Origin: Candidatus Staskawiczbacteria bacterium RIFOXYC1_FULL_38_18
GTDB lineage: Bacteria; Patescibacteriota; Minisyncoccia; Minisyncoccales; Staskawiczbacteraceae
DNA length: 44,837 nt
Direction: 5' to 3'
Assembly: GCA_001822095.1 (NCBI GenBank)
Contig: MHPP01000019.1
Coordinates: forward strand, 1-44,837
The notes below the pieces were generated by a model. That model was not told where the DNA came from, searched no databases, and saw nothing but the letters and a program-made list of their open reading frames with translations. The position numbers and the translations under genes were made by a program. Positions 32,467-42,028 of this stretch are shown here, piece by piece (position 1 is the first letter of the stretch; the number at the start of each line of letters is the position of its first letter).

Positions 32467-33822
32467 TTATCCACTATATATCCTCTGTTTTATAAGATTT
32501 AATTCCTCCGTCAAGCGGTTGTTTTCTTCGTTTTCCTGGAGGATTTTTTTATATGCGTAAATAGCTGTTGTGTGGTCTTTGCCTCCAAATTTTCTTGCTA
32601 TGGCGGGGAAGGAATATTTAAGCTCTTTTCTTAATAAAAACATTGCTATTTGCCTGGGCCGCACAATTTCTTTTTTTCTAGTTGCGTCAAAAAGGCTTTT
32701 TTCGTCCAAGTTGTAAAATTTTGCCACAGTTTCTATTATTTTTTTATAATTTGCAACATCAAACGGAGAAAAAATGAATCCTTTTAATAATTTTTTAGTT
32801 GTTTCTAAATCTATTGTTTGGTTTAACTTACTGGAGACTAACAGTTTATTTAAGGCGCCCTCCAATTCCCTGATATTTTTTTTAACGTTAGTCGCAATAT
32901 ATTCCAAAATTTCCTCGGGTAAATCAACGCCCTTTTCCTTGGTTTTTGTTTTTAGGATAACCAGCCTTGTTTCATAGTCCGGCAGGCTGACATCGGCTAT
33001 CATTCCCCCCTCAAAGCGTGACCGCAACCGCTCTTCTAGTTCCGGTATTGCGTTTGGAGGCCTATCAGAAGAAAGTATTATTTGCTTATTTTTTTCGTAT
33101 AAGGAGTTAAAAACATGAAAAAATTCTTCCTGGCTTTTGTTTTTTCCGGCTATAAATTGAATATCGTCTAAAATTAAAACATCAATGGGGGCAAGGCTGG
33201 CCTTAAAAGACTCCATGCTGTTTGTCCTTATGGCTGAAACAATAGCAGAAACAAATTTCTCAGAAGAAATATATTTTACCTTTTCCTTTTTAAGCCTGTC
33301 GCTTATTTTATTCCCAACGGCCTGCATTAAATGAGTTTTGCCAAGCCCCGTGCCTCCGTAAATAAACAAAGGGTTGTATGTGAGTCCCGGATTGTCGGCC
33401 ACAGCTAAGGCTGCCGCATGAGCCAGCTCATTAAATGACCCCACAACAAAATTATCAAAAGTATACCGGGGGTTTAAATTGGTTTCTTTATTTATTTTAA
33501 ATTCATCAAACTTTAATTGGGCGTCTTCTGTTTTTTCATTTTCAATATTATTTGATTTTATGAGCAATCCTTTTAATTGTGGCTCGATAATAAAATCTAA
33601 ATCTTTAATAGATTCATCGGTGTCGTGCAGTATTTTTAAAATAAGCTTATTATATTTATTGCTGAGCCATTCTTTGGAAAAAGCATTGGGGACAGAAATA
33701 ATGATTTTCTCTTCTTTTTTTGAAATGATTTCGGTGTTTTTAAACCATGTAGCAAAATTCGCCTTAGATATATGAAATTGCATCTGGGCTAAAACCGACT
33801 GCCAAAGCTCGCTGTTGTTCAT
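32467..33822 (-). CDS. dnaA: Chromosomal replication initiator DnaA
   Basis: NPRYTFDNFVVGSFNELAHAAALAVADNPGLTYNPLFIYGGTGLGKTHLMQAVGN; RPRQIAMFLLRKELKYSFPAIARKFGGKDHTTAIYAYKKI. Confidence 0.97.
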   Translation of the reverse strand: MNNSELWQSVLAQMQFHISKANFATWFKNTEIISKKEEKIIISVPNAFSKEWLSNKYNKLILKILHDTDESIKDLDFIIEPQLKGLLIKSNNIENEKTEDAQLKFDEFKINKETNLNPRYTFDNFVVGSFNELAHAAALAVADNPGLTYNPLFIYGGTGLGKTHLMQAVGNKISDRLKKEKVKYISSEKFVSAIVSAIRTNSMESFKASLAPIDVLILDDIQFIAGKNKSQEEFFHVFNSLYEKNKQIILSSDRPPNAIPELEERLRSRFEGGMIADVSLPDYETRLVILKTKTKEKGVDLPEEILEYIATNVKKNIRELEGALNKLLVSSKLNQTIDLETTKKLLKGFIFSPFDVANYKKIIETVAKFYNLDEKSLFDATRKKEIVRPRQIAMFLLRKELKYSFPAIARKFGGKDHTTAIYAYKKILQENEENNRLTEELNLIKQRIYSG

Positions 33823-33910
33823 AGTTGGAGAATTTGTTTTATATTATATTATTTCCTTTTTAACCATGGCTTGTCAAACACAAGGGGAATAAAAATATAT
33901 GTTATTAACC

Positions 33911-33919
33911 TGTGGATAA
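33911..33919 (-). promoter_or_regulatory. DnaA box (TTATCCACA on minus strand) in the dnaA-rpmH intergenic region
   Basis: TGTGGATAA on the plus strand. Confidence 0.65.
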
Positions 33920-33975
33920 CTTGTGCAGTGAGTTTTTATGCAGACGCACAATAGAATTAAAATTTAAAATTTAAT

Positions 33976-34004
33976 TTGACCAGAGGGCAAATTTAAGATA
34001 TACT
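33976..34004 (+). promoter_or_regulatory. Promoter of rpmH-rnpA-yidC-jag
   Basis: TTGACC-N17-TATACT. Confidence 0.6.
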
Positions 34005-34042
34005 ACGTGTATTATACTAAAACTAATTTTAAATACAAACAA

Positions 34043-34189
34043 ATGAGTTTTACATACCATCCCAAGAAGAAAAAAAGGGCAAATACGCACGGGTTTTTGA
34101 GGAGAAAAAAAACAAAAACCGGCCGGCAAGTTATGCAAAAAAGAAGGCAAAAAGGAAGGAAAAGAATAGCCGTTAAGGTTGCCAAATAA
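34043..34189 (+). CDS. rpmH: 50S ribosomal protein L34
   Basis: MSFTYHPKKKKRANTHGFLRRKKTKTGRQVMQKRRQKGRKRIAV; start re-assigned within the track ORF 34007-34189. Confidence 0.92.
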   Translation: MSFTYHPKKKKRANTHGFLRRKKTKTGRQVMQKRRQKGRKRIAVKVAK

Positions 34190-34195
34190 CAGCAA

Positions 34196-34537
34196 ATGCT
34201 GCCCAAATTAAACAGAATAAAAAATAAAAAGGATTTTGATTTAATTTTTAAAAAAGGCAAAAGCCTTAGGGCAGGCCCCATGGTTTTAAAAAGAATGAAA
34301 AACAGCTCGGGTTGCAATCGGTTTGCATTTATAGTGAGCCAAAAGGTATCAAAAAAAGCTGTGGTGAGAAATAAAATAAGAAGGAGGCTTGCGGAAATTT
34401 CTAGAGCTTATCTCAAAGAGGAAAAAGAGTTAAAGAATAATGGAACAGACTTTGTTTTTATTGGTCTGCCGGGAGCAGAAAAAATGGATTTTTTAGAAAC
34501 TAAACGCTTTGCAAACAAGCTTTTAACCAATGTTTGA
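34196..34537 (+). CDS. rnpA: Ribonuclease P protein component
   Basis: RIKNKKDFDLIFKKGKSLRAGPMVL ... VSQKVSKKAVVRNKIRRRLAEI. Confidence 0.93.
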   Translation: MLPKLNRIKNKKDFDLIFKKGKSLRAGPMVLKRMKNSSGCNRFAFIVSQKVSKKAVVRNKIRRRLAEISRAYLKEEKELKNNGTDFVFIGLPGAEKMDFLETKRFANKLLTNV

Positions 34538-35255
34538 ACTTATAGGAAGTTTTTTTAATATTACTTTATACAAGCCGTTATTTAATTTGCTTGTGTTGCT
34601 CTATAATTATTTGCCCGGGCGCGATTTTGGCATAGCTATAATATTTTTGACCCTAATTATAAAAATTTTACTTTATCCAATTTCTGTAAAAGCCATCAAG
34701 TCTCAGGCGGCTCTGCAAAAACTTCAGCCCAAAATACAAGAGGCGCAAAATAAAAATAAAAACGACAAGGAAAAACAGGCAAAAGAAATTTTGGATATTT
34801 ATAGGCAAGAAAAAGTAAATCCGTTTAGCGGACTATTGTTGGGAATAATACAAATACCCATTTTAATAGCCCTTTATCAAGTTTTTTGGAACGGACTTAA
34901 AGCAAGCGAGCTAAGCAATTTATATGGATTTGTTGCCAACCCCGGACAAATTAACGCAATTTTTTTAGGAATGCTGGACTTGTCAAAACCCAGTATTTAT
35001 TTGGCAATCTTGGCGGGAATCTCCCAATATTTTCAAACAAAAATGCTGCTTCCCAAAAAAACAGGCGTCGTAAAAGCAAAAGGTTCCGATTTTGCGGACA
35101 TGATGCAAAAACAGATGACATATTTTTTGCCGTTTTTTACAGTAATAATATTATTGGGGCTACCATCTGCTTTAGGATTGTACTGGACAGCCAGCGGATT
35201 ATTTTCTATAATTCAACAGTATTTTCTTTTAAAAGATAAAAAAAATGGACAATAA
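34530..35255 (+). CDS. yidC: Membrane protein insertase YidC/Oxa1
   Basis: LYNYLPGRDFGIAIIFLTLIIKILLYPISVKAIKSQAALQKLQPKIQEAQNK; C-terminal LPSALGLYWTASGLFSIIQQYFL. Confidence 0.93.
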   Translation: MFELIGSFFNITLYKPLFNLLVLLYNYLPGRDFGIAIIFLTLIIKILLYPISVKAIKSQAALQKLQPKIQEAQNKNKNDKEKQAKEILDIYRQEKVNPFSGLLLGIIQIPILIALYQVFWNGLKASELSNLYGFVANPGQINAIFLGMLDLSKPSIYLAILAGISQYFQTKMLLPKKTGVVKAKGSDFADMMQKQMTYFLPFFTVIILLGLPSALGLYWTASGLFSIIQQYFLLKDKKNGQ

Positions 35256-35748
35256 CGACATTAACAACATTAAAGCGCTTGTAGGAGAATTTTTTGATAA
35301 AATGACGATTCCCGCAACCAAGATTGACGTAAGAATTTCCACTGAAGAAGATTTGTTTTTGGATCAAAAAGATGCTTTAAACGAAAAAAAAGATTCGGTG
35401 CTTATAAACGTATTTTTGGAAGAGCCCCAAATATTGATAGGGCAAGGAGGCCAGACGCTTTTTGAAACCCAACGCGTTTTAAAAATGGTTCTTAATAAAA
35501 AGCTCCAAAAAAATTTTTATTTAGACCTGGATATCAACGATTATAAAAAACAAAAAATAGAATATCTAAAAAGCCTTGCCAAAGATTTAGCAGATCACGT
35601 GGCATTAACAAAAGAAACAAAAACGCTTTTTCCAATGCCAGCTTACGAAAGAAGAATTATACATAAAGAATTATCGCACAGGAGCGACATAATCTCTGAG
35701 AGCCAAGGCGAGGGCCTAGATAGGCATATTATAATAAAGGCGAAATAG
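35245..35748 (+). CDS. jag: KhpB/Jag-type KH-R3H RNA-binding protein
   Basis: LIGQGGQTLFETQRVLKMVLNKK; PMPAYERRIIHKELSHRSDIISESQGEGLDRHIIIKAK (R3H). Confidence 0.9.
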   Translation: MDNNDINNIKALVGEFFDKMTIPATKIDVRISTEEDLFLDQKDALNEKKDSVLINVFLEEPQILIGQGGQTLFETQRVLKMVLNKKLQKNFYLDLDINDYKKQKIEYLKSLAKDLADHVALTKETKTLFPMPAYERRIIHKELSHRSDIISESQGEGLDRHIIIKAK

Positions 35749-35751
35749 CTG

Positions 35752-36936
35752 TTATTTTTCCACAACAGGAATAATCATTATATAATTGGGGTCGGGGGTC
35801 TGTCCAGTGTTTCTTATAGGCTCCCATTTAATCTGGTTTGGGCCCTCTTTATTGGCATCATCTTTTGTCGGAAATTCTTGACAGTAAGTCCAGGTACCTT
35901 CGCTTTCGTCTGAGGGGCCAAAATAAATAAGCAAAACAATATAATCTCCGCTTATTTTAATTGACGAAATATTTTCTCCCGACAAATCCGGGCATGTTTT
36001 TTCTGCACAAATTCCGTTTTTGTCATATTTTTCGCAAGCTTGTTCATCTTTCGGCACAGTGCAGTCGTCAATATTGCTGGAGTTTGTGGAGTTGCCGGTA
36101 AATTTTAGATTATTTAAACCCTCCACATACATTTCTTCGCTCCCCGAGTTTTTTATTAAAGAATTTGAGATTTTAACCCACCCCCCGTTTTCGTTAAAGA
36201 AAGATTTGCGGTATAAATATACTCCTTCCCCGTCGGGGTTAAAATCATATTTATGTATGGATGCAGAAGCTGAAAAAGGAGCTACAGGAAAGCAGTCCGC
36301 ATTTGGATTTATGTATTGGCATTTGCCCCAGCGGTTGAACACGTCATATAACACAGAAACATAATAAGTGTCTGTGGCATCGTTAGGGACAATTTTTACG
36401 GAATTTATTTTGTTTTTTAATCCTCCTAAATCGTCTGCGTTTGAGGTGTTTAAGTCGCCGGTGCCCGAGCAATCTGTTGAATTGTAAAAATAAACGCCGG
36501 CTTCCGGGGGCTGTTCGGGCGCAGGAGGAATTGGTTCTAATGGGTCTAAATTAAAAACGTTTAATTGCGGATTAATTGTGGTTATAATCAGATAGAGAAG
36601 AGCCAAAATTAACAGCCCAGAAATTGCTCCGCCCGCCCTGTCTCTTGCTTTTGCCACGGCTTCGGGCGAAGCGGGAGAGACTAAATAAAGAACCCCTGCC
36701 CATGTTAAGGAAAGAAAAACCAGCAAAAACCCGATAGAAATTCCAAAATCAAAAACATATTTTAAATACTGCGTCAGGTCGGAACTTGAAGTTACGGTTG
36801 CGCCCGTCTGCAGTTTTGGATATTCCACTTCGAGGGTGACCCCTTTTGCCGGCAAATAAAAAAAACCGGCAATGCCAATAAAAAACACAATAAAAAAAAC
36901 AGCAAGAAATTTTTTATGTATTTTTTTCATCAGCAA
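35752..36936 (-). CDS. VirB2-like two-TM domain fused to a large secreted domain (paralog 3 of 3)
   Basis: Signal/TM N-terminus, two TMs, TTINPQLNVFNLDPLEPIPPAP...GVYFYNSTDCSG; repeated beta-rich segments. Confidence 0.75.
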   Translation of the reverse strand: MLMKKIHKKFLAVFFIVFFIGIAGFFYLPAKGVTLEVEYPKLQTGATVTSSSDLTQYLKYVFDFGISIGFLLVFLSLTWAGVLYLVSPASPEAVAKARDRAGGAISGLLILALLYLIITTINPQLNVFNLDPLEPIPPAPEQPPEAGVYFYNSTDCSGTGDLNTSNADDLGGLKNKINSVKIVPNDATDTYYVSVLYDVFNRWGKCQYINPNADCFPVAPFSASASIHKYDFNPDGEGVYLYRKSFFNENGGWVKISNSLIKNSGSEEMYVEGLNNLKFTGNSTNSSNIDDCTVPKDEQACEKYDKNGICAEKTCPDLSGENISSIKISGDYIVLLIYFGPSDESEGTWTYCQEFPTKDDANKEGPNQIKWEPIRNTGQTPDPNYIMIIPVVEK

Positions 36937-36944
36937 AAATTAAA

Positions 36945-38309
36945 CTATTTTAAGGGGATTACGCTCACTATATTTATTATATTATTTTGAGCCACAAAAT
37001 CTATTTGATCATTCCCGTTGCCTATGTCTTTATAATAAGTCTGGCAAAAAATAGTCTGTTGGCTGTTATTTTCTGTTGCTGTGCCTAGATTCCCGCTTTT
37101 GTAGTAGCCGAGGATTAACAAATAATTTCCATTAATCCTTACAGACCCCGGAGCCTCTTGAAAGTTTTTAAACTCATCTTGATATTCCATTGGCTGGTTC
37201 ACATTAGTATAATCAAAAACCAAATCAGTAACTTTTTTATTGTAGTAAAAATTGTTTATTAACCCGAGTTTTTTGCATTCTTTGGTGTTGTTGTTGCTTT
37301 GGTTTTTTTGGTCAAGAAAACACCTTCCGGCGCTAGCTACAGAATTCCAGCCAAACGGTTCGCTGTAAAACTGTATGCCGTCCCCCGAAGTTTCTGGATG
37401 CTTGGCGTTCCATAAAAAAATATCAACAGAATCTGACACGGGAATATTAGCGGCGCCTTCTTTGTTTTCGGTCATAACAAAAACGCAGTTCCCGCCTTGT
37501 GTGGGTTTTTCGCTGTCGTGAAAAACCGCGCCGTAAAAAATGTCGCTGGTCGGGTCATTAATAATTCTTATGGATTTGACTTTGCCCTTAAATGGCGCAG
37601 GTATTTGTCCTGTTGATGTGTTGGCTTCAGACATATACCCCGAGGCCATAAAATAATAAACCCCTGGAGTTTCATAGCCAGCTTTAAAAGACCCGCTACT
37701 AACGTCAGCTGTTCCGTCGCAGTTTACCCTTGTTGCTCGCGAGTTGCTAAAATTTTCGTCGTCTTGCTGCCCTGGCTTTGGATATGTCCACACTAAAAGA
37801 GGCGGGGGGAGCGACATCTCTTCGCATTTATAGATTAATTTGCCATACCCTGCGGGCACTTCCGATGCATTTCCTGCCTGGGGGGCCGGCTTAAAATCAG
37901 TGCCGTTGGTATAAAAAACTCCGGCAACGCCCGGCAAAGGAGTGAGGGTTGGAATTATAAGAGTAGGATTAATTGTTTTTAATATTAAAAAAGCTGAAAT
38001 AGTAAGCACCAAGCCTAAAATAGAGCCCATCATTCTTCCTTTTGCATCTCCTGCTGTTGTGGGATTTCCCGCAGACATTATCATTTGAACTGCCCCAACC
38101 GCAAAAGACATTAAAGCCAAGGCTCCCGCCAAATATGTCCCTAAGGTAAAAAAATATCCAACATAATCCGGGAATCCGCTGTTGTCTGTTATTTTGGGCA
38201 AGCCGGGTATTTGTGGATAATTTATTTCAAGTGCAAGCGCAAAATCGGCGCTATAAAAAAACATTATAAATAATAATATTATAAAAACCTGGCGTTTATT
38301 TTTTATCAT
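36945..38309 (-). CDS. VirB2-like two-TM domain fused to a large secreted domain (paralog 2 of 3)
   Basis: KTINPTLIIPTLTPLPGVAGVFYTNGTD; C-terminus resembles the paralog-3 C-terminus. Confidence 0.75.
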   Translation of the reverse strand: MIKNKRQVFIILLFIMFFYSADFALALEINYPQIPGLPKITDNSGFPDYVGYFFTLGTYLAGALALMSFAVGAVQMIMSAGNPTTAGDAKGRMMGSILGLVLTISAFLILKTINPTLIIPTLTPLPGVAGVFYTNGTDFKPAPQAGNASEVPAGYGKLIYKCEEMSLPPPLLVWTYPKPGQQDDENFSNSRATRVNCDGTADVSSGSFKAGYETPGVYYFMASGYMSEANTSTGQIPAPFKGKVKSIRIINDPTSDIFYGAVFHDSEKPTQGGNCVFVMTENKEGAANIPVSDSVDIFLWNAKHPETSGDGIQFYSEPFGWNSVASAGRCFLDQKNQSNNNTKECKKLGLINNFYYNKKVTDLVFDYTNVNQPMEYQDEFKNFQEAPGSVRINGNYLLILGYYKSGNLGTATENNSQQTIFCQTYYKDIGNGNDQIDFVAQNNIINIVSVIPLK

Positions 38310-38321
38310 AATTATTTATTT

Positions 38322-41300
38322 TTATTGTTGCGCTGGTTGCCTGTTTTCAACGCAGTACCAATTATCTGCCAGAGTTGCAGGATTTTTCATAATTTTGCCT
38401 GCTTTTATACCGTAACAGGCTGATTTAAGCGTTTCTCCGTTTATTATAACTTCGTGCTTTTTGTCAATGTAAGGAGAAATTTGTTCCTCCATAACCCTGG
38501 TGCAACTTAAGAGCCTTGTTTCTTTGCCGTAATTATTTTGTATAACACTGCACTCGCTTGTTGCTTTTCTTGAATATTCCAATTCCTTTACAACGTCAGA
38601 CCTGCTTTGTTGCGCAACAAAAGATTTAAAATTAGACAAAGCCTGGCCTATTTGTTTTTGGTAATATTCCACCCCCATAAATGCTGTTCCCTTGGGGCAA
38701 TTTTGGTCTGCTGTTTTGCCTTCAAACAGGTTTATCATTTTTTGGCAGGGGTTTCCTGTGCACTGGCTTCGACTGCAAAAACACATGTAGGGGTTTGTGT
38801 CCATTGGATTTGGATTTTCTATTTGGCTGAATATGCACTCTGCTTTGCAGGCAGGTTCTTTGCCGGCCGAATCGCACTTGCTACCACACTCGCAGTAGTT
38901 TTTTTCTTCTGCTATTCCTTTTATATATTGTATCATGTCTTGGGTTTTTTTTGTAAAATCATCAAGATTGTCCATAAAATCTTGCGCCCATTTTTCTGCG
39001 TCGTCAATTGTTTGCCCCACAGGAATTTCTCTTTTTTCAGGAGCTATCATATCTTGGCCTATGGGCGTGGTTGCAGAGGCCTCATCCTTCCACCACCATT
39101 CGTTTTGGCAATAAAAAGTCAAAGGGTCGTCGTTGTAAGCATATTCTTCGCAATTTGCGCTACAAACTCTGTATGTAGTGGTTTCTTGGGCAAAAGCAAC
39201 AGAGGCAAAAATATTAATAAAAAAGTTTTTGATATTATTAAAAGTTGACGAACAGTAGCAACTTTGATATGTTGTCCCGTCTGGATTGGTGCATGTTTGC
39301 ATTTGGCATCCTTCACCCCCCCCGCTTCCACCACCACTCCCGTTTCCTCCGCTTCCACCATTACTGCTCCCACCACCAGATGTGCTGTCGCCAAATTCAT
39401 TTGTCATATCGCACGGGCAAAGAGGGCATTTGGAAGATGCAGGGCATTTTGTGGTTTGAGGGCACAAATTAACGCAAGCTGTTTTACAGCATTTAATATC
39501 AGGAGCCTTGCCCGGCCCGCAGTCGCACGGAGTTGCGCTGGCGGCGCTGCTTGAAGTGTAGCAGGCGCTTCCTGCCGGAGGAGGCTCATATGCAGAGGGG
39601 CATTTTTGGGTATAAGGATTTTTATACAAAGACGAGGAAAAATAGTCTGTTGCATATTGTGGCTCAACGCAGTCTGTGTATCCTGCATATTGGTCCGAAC
39701 AATATTTGCAAAGCGCCGAACTGTCTGAGCATTGTTTTTGGCAGGCGTTAATGCAATCTTCGTTCCCGTCGCATTGCTTTTGGCAGTCGCTGGAATCTGT
39801 GCATTCTTTTAATTGGTTAAAATTTACCAGGCACTTGTCTTCGTTGTCCAAAAGACATTGTGAATTGCCGTTGCAATTGTTTTGACACTTAGTTTTTTCT
39901 TCGGGGTTGCACAAATTGTCGCAAGAAGTTAAACATTGGTTTTTGCAATCTGCAAAACAATCCTGGAAAGTTTTAAAATTGCCGTCGTTTGGCAGGCACT
40001 TGCGCTTGTCATAGCAATTTTTAACCAAAACAGCTTGGTTTGCCAGGCATTTTTCGTCTCCGGCTTCGCATTTTTTTATGCCGCTATAACAATCTGCTTC
40101 AGAACTTGAAGTACCGGGGCATATTTTTTGACACTGGCTGTAGCATGAGGAATTATTATATTCAAACCCCTTGCAATATTTTGAAGGGCTGATTGGCTCT
40201 TGGGTTTTTGGGTCTGAAAAGTTTTTTTCAAGCAATATAATGGTTTCTTTTTTGTTGTTTTGCTGGTACGCCTTTAAAAAATCAATATAGGTGTCGGCCA
40301 AATAACAATTATCCAAAGAAGATTCGGCGGTTTTTAATTGGCTCAAATCTTGCTGGACATTGGATTTTATCTCGTCCATTCTTCCCTTAAGATATGTCAA
40401 CTGGTCAATTAGGCGCAAATTATGCCACGGGCTTTTTTTTAGACAGTTCTGATAATTTTGTTTGCATTTTGCCAAATTGTCTTGGCATTCTTGTAGCTTT
40501 TTTCCGGTGGCAGATGCGCAATTATCAACGCAAACAGCGCAGCTTCCGCTGTTAATTATTGATATTTCCTGCCCGCCCACTTTTGGCGCCGGGGTTATTT
40601 CTACTTTGGCTTTAATTTCTTCATAGCTGTTGTGATATTGCGACCTGAATTCGTCCAGCCCCTTAAAGTCTTTATTTGTGTTGTTGCAATCGGCCATTGA
40701 TATTGGGCCATGCTCAATTTTTTCTTTTACGCCCGCAGGACAGCATTGGCTGTTTTGGCTTTGGGCCGCGCATCCTGTGTTTTGGCAAGTGTCTTTGCAA
40801 AGGTCGGATAATCCGTTAAAGCCAAGCGTTGTTTCGTCGCAAACCGAGCTTGGGGGATAAACGCAGTCCGACCCGCTTTTTGCGCAGGTTTTGTTTATGC
40901 AGGTTGTGGAAGAAGAAGTGCCCGAAGCTCCCTCGGTGGTTGTTTCAGCTCCGGTAAAAGTAAATGTTCCCCCGCAACTGCACTGGTTCATGAGTTCTGT
41001 TATTTTGTCAGATAAGTTTTTGGCGGTTTGAGATTTTTTATCAAGGGCTTCTGCCAATTTTAAAGAACAATTAACCCTGTCGTGGCTTAAATAAGTGGGG
41101 CCTAAAATATTTTTTCCGTCGTCATCCTTAATTTGAGCTCCGTCAATGGGGTCGCCGTTGCCGTCAAAATTATAACAATCCATTGGCCTGGATAAAAGGT
41201 TTTCGGTAATAATTCCAATTGGTATTTCTTCATAGGTTACAACGGGAAGAGAAGATTGTGGCTGGTTTGATTGGTTAGCTAAAAAGCTTAACCCTGGCAG

Positions 41301-41672
41301 TTCATCCAATTTAAAGATAACTAAATTGGGATTAATGGTATAAACAATTAAATAAGAAGAAAAAATTAAAATAAGCCCCAGCATGCCGGCCTTTACCCAT
41401 TCTTTGCCTTCGTCGGTAAATTTTCCCCTGCCAAAAGAAACCAGCCAATAAATTCCCCCATATGTAACAACAGCAACAGCCAGCAATCCTGCCAAAACTA
41501 TGCCGATATTATAAAAATATTTTGCATATTCTGGGAAAGACGAGTTGCTGTCTAAAGACATACCCAAAACAGGCGGGTATTTAACTTCGGTGGCAAAAAC
41601 AAATCCGGCGTTTAAAAAAAAAGCAAAAATTATTCCCGCAAAAATAATTAATTTTTTTGTTTTTATAGCCAT
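38322..41672 (-). CDS. VirB2-like two-TM domain fused to a giant cysteine-rich secreted region (1116 aa, paralog 1 of 3)
   Basis: YTINPNLVIFKLDELPGLSFL after two TMs; about 80 Cys by manual count. Confidence 0.75.
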   Translation of the reverse strand: MAIKTKKLIIFAGIIFAFFLNAGFVFATEVKYPPVLGMSLDSNSSFPEYAKYFYNIGIVLAGLLAVAVVTYGGIYWLVSFGRGKFTDEGKEWVKAGMLGLILIFSSYLIVYTINPNLVIFKLDELPGLSFLANQSNQPQSSLPVVTYEEIPIGIITENLLSRPMDCYNFDGNGDPIDGAQIKDDDGKNILGPTYLSHDRVNCSLKLAEALDKKSQTAKNLSDKITELMNQCSCGGTFTFTGAETTTEGASGTSSSTTCINKTCAKSGSDCVYPPSSVCDETTLGFNGLSDLCKDTCQNTGCAAQSQNSQCCPAGVKEKIEHGPISMADCNNTNKDFKGLDEFRSQYHNSYEEIKAKVEITPAPKVGGQEISIINSGSCAVCVDNCASATGKKLQECQDNLAKCKQNYQNCLKKSPWHNLRLIDQLTYLKGRMDEIKSNVQQDLSQLKTAESSLDNCYLADTYIDFLKAYQQNNKKETIILLEKNFSDPKTQEPISPSKYCKGFEYNNSSCYSQCQKICPGTSSSEADCYSGIKKCEAGDEKCLANQAVLVKNCYDKRKCLPNDGNFKTFQDCFADCKNQCLTSCDNLCNPEEKTKCQNNCNGNSQCLLDNEDKCLVNFNQLKECTDSSDCQKQCDGNEDCINACQKQCSDSSALCKYCSDQYAGYTDCVEPQYATDYFSSSLYKNPYTQKCPSAYEPPPAGSACYTSSSAASATPCDCGPGKAPDIKCCKTACVNLCPQTTKCPASSKCPLCPCDMTNEFGDSTSGGGSSNGGSGGNGSGGGSGGGEGCQMQTCTNPDGTTYQSCYCSSTFNNIKNFFINIFASVAFAQETTTYRVCSANCEEYAYNDDPLTFYCQNEWWWKDEASATTPIGQDMIAPEKREIPVGQTIDDAEKWAQDFMDNLDDFTKKTQDMIQYIKGIAEEKNYCECGSKCDSAGKEPACKAECIFSQIENPNPMDTNPYMCFCSRSQCTGNPCQKMINLFEGKTADQNCPKGTAFMGVEYYQKQIGQALSNFKSFVAQQSRSDVVKELEYSRKATSECSVIQNNYGKETRLLSCTRVMEEQISPYIDKKHEVIINGETLKSACYGIKAGKIMKNPATLADNWYCVENRQPAQQ

Positions 41673-42028
41673 TAGCCGTCTTTTATTGTTTTATAAACAA
41701 ACCATGTCCAGCTTGGCGCAATGCTTACAACAGGAATTAATTCAAACACAACAACCATAATAAATCTTATCACCGCTTTTTTTATAATTTGCCCCGGCCT
41801 TGTTATTACATACCACCCGCCGATAATAATAACGCCTAAAATATCTGAAACAGCGTTTATTATGGGAATTGCGCTAATTATATCTATGACCCCTGCTATG
41901 CAAAGCATTAAAATAGCTTCGGGCGAAGCAAGGTTTCCGACTCCTTTTAGGGCATCACCCCCACCCTCTTTTTTCTCATCGCCTTTGTCGTCTTTTTCTT
42001 TTTTGGCGTCATTTGTTTCTTCAGCCAT
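41672..42028 (-). CDS. Small membrane protein of the T4SS-like cluster
   Basis: 118-aa ORF with several hydrophobic segments, between VirB4 and pilin-like genes. Confidence 0.65.
   Translation of the reverse strand: MAEETNDAKKEKDDKGDEKKEGGGDALKGVGNLASPEAILMLCIAGVIDIISAIPIINAVSDILGVIIIGGWYVITRPGQIIKKAVIRFIMVVVFELIPVVSIAPSWTWFVYKTIKDG

Noticed and set aside
38607-39885. Plus-strand ORFs opposite the cysteine-rich gene
   Set aside because: Antisense ORFs produced by Cys/Ser-codon composition of the minus-strand gene; no RBS or domain signals.
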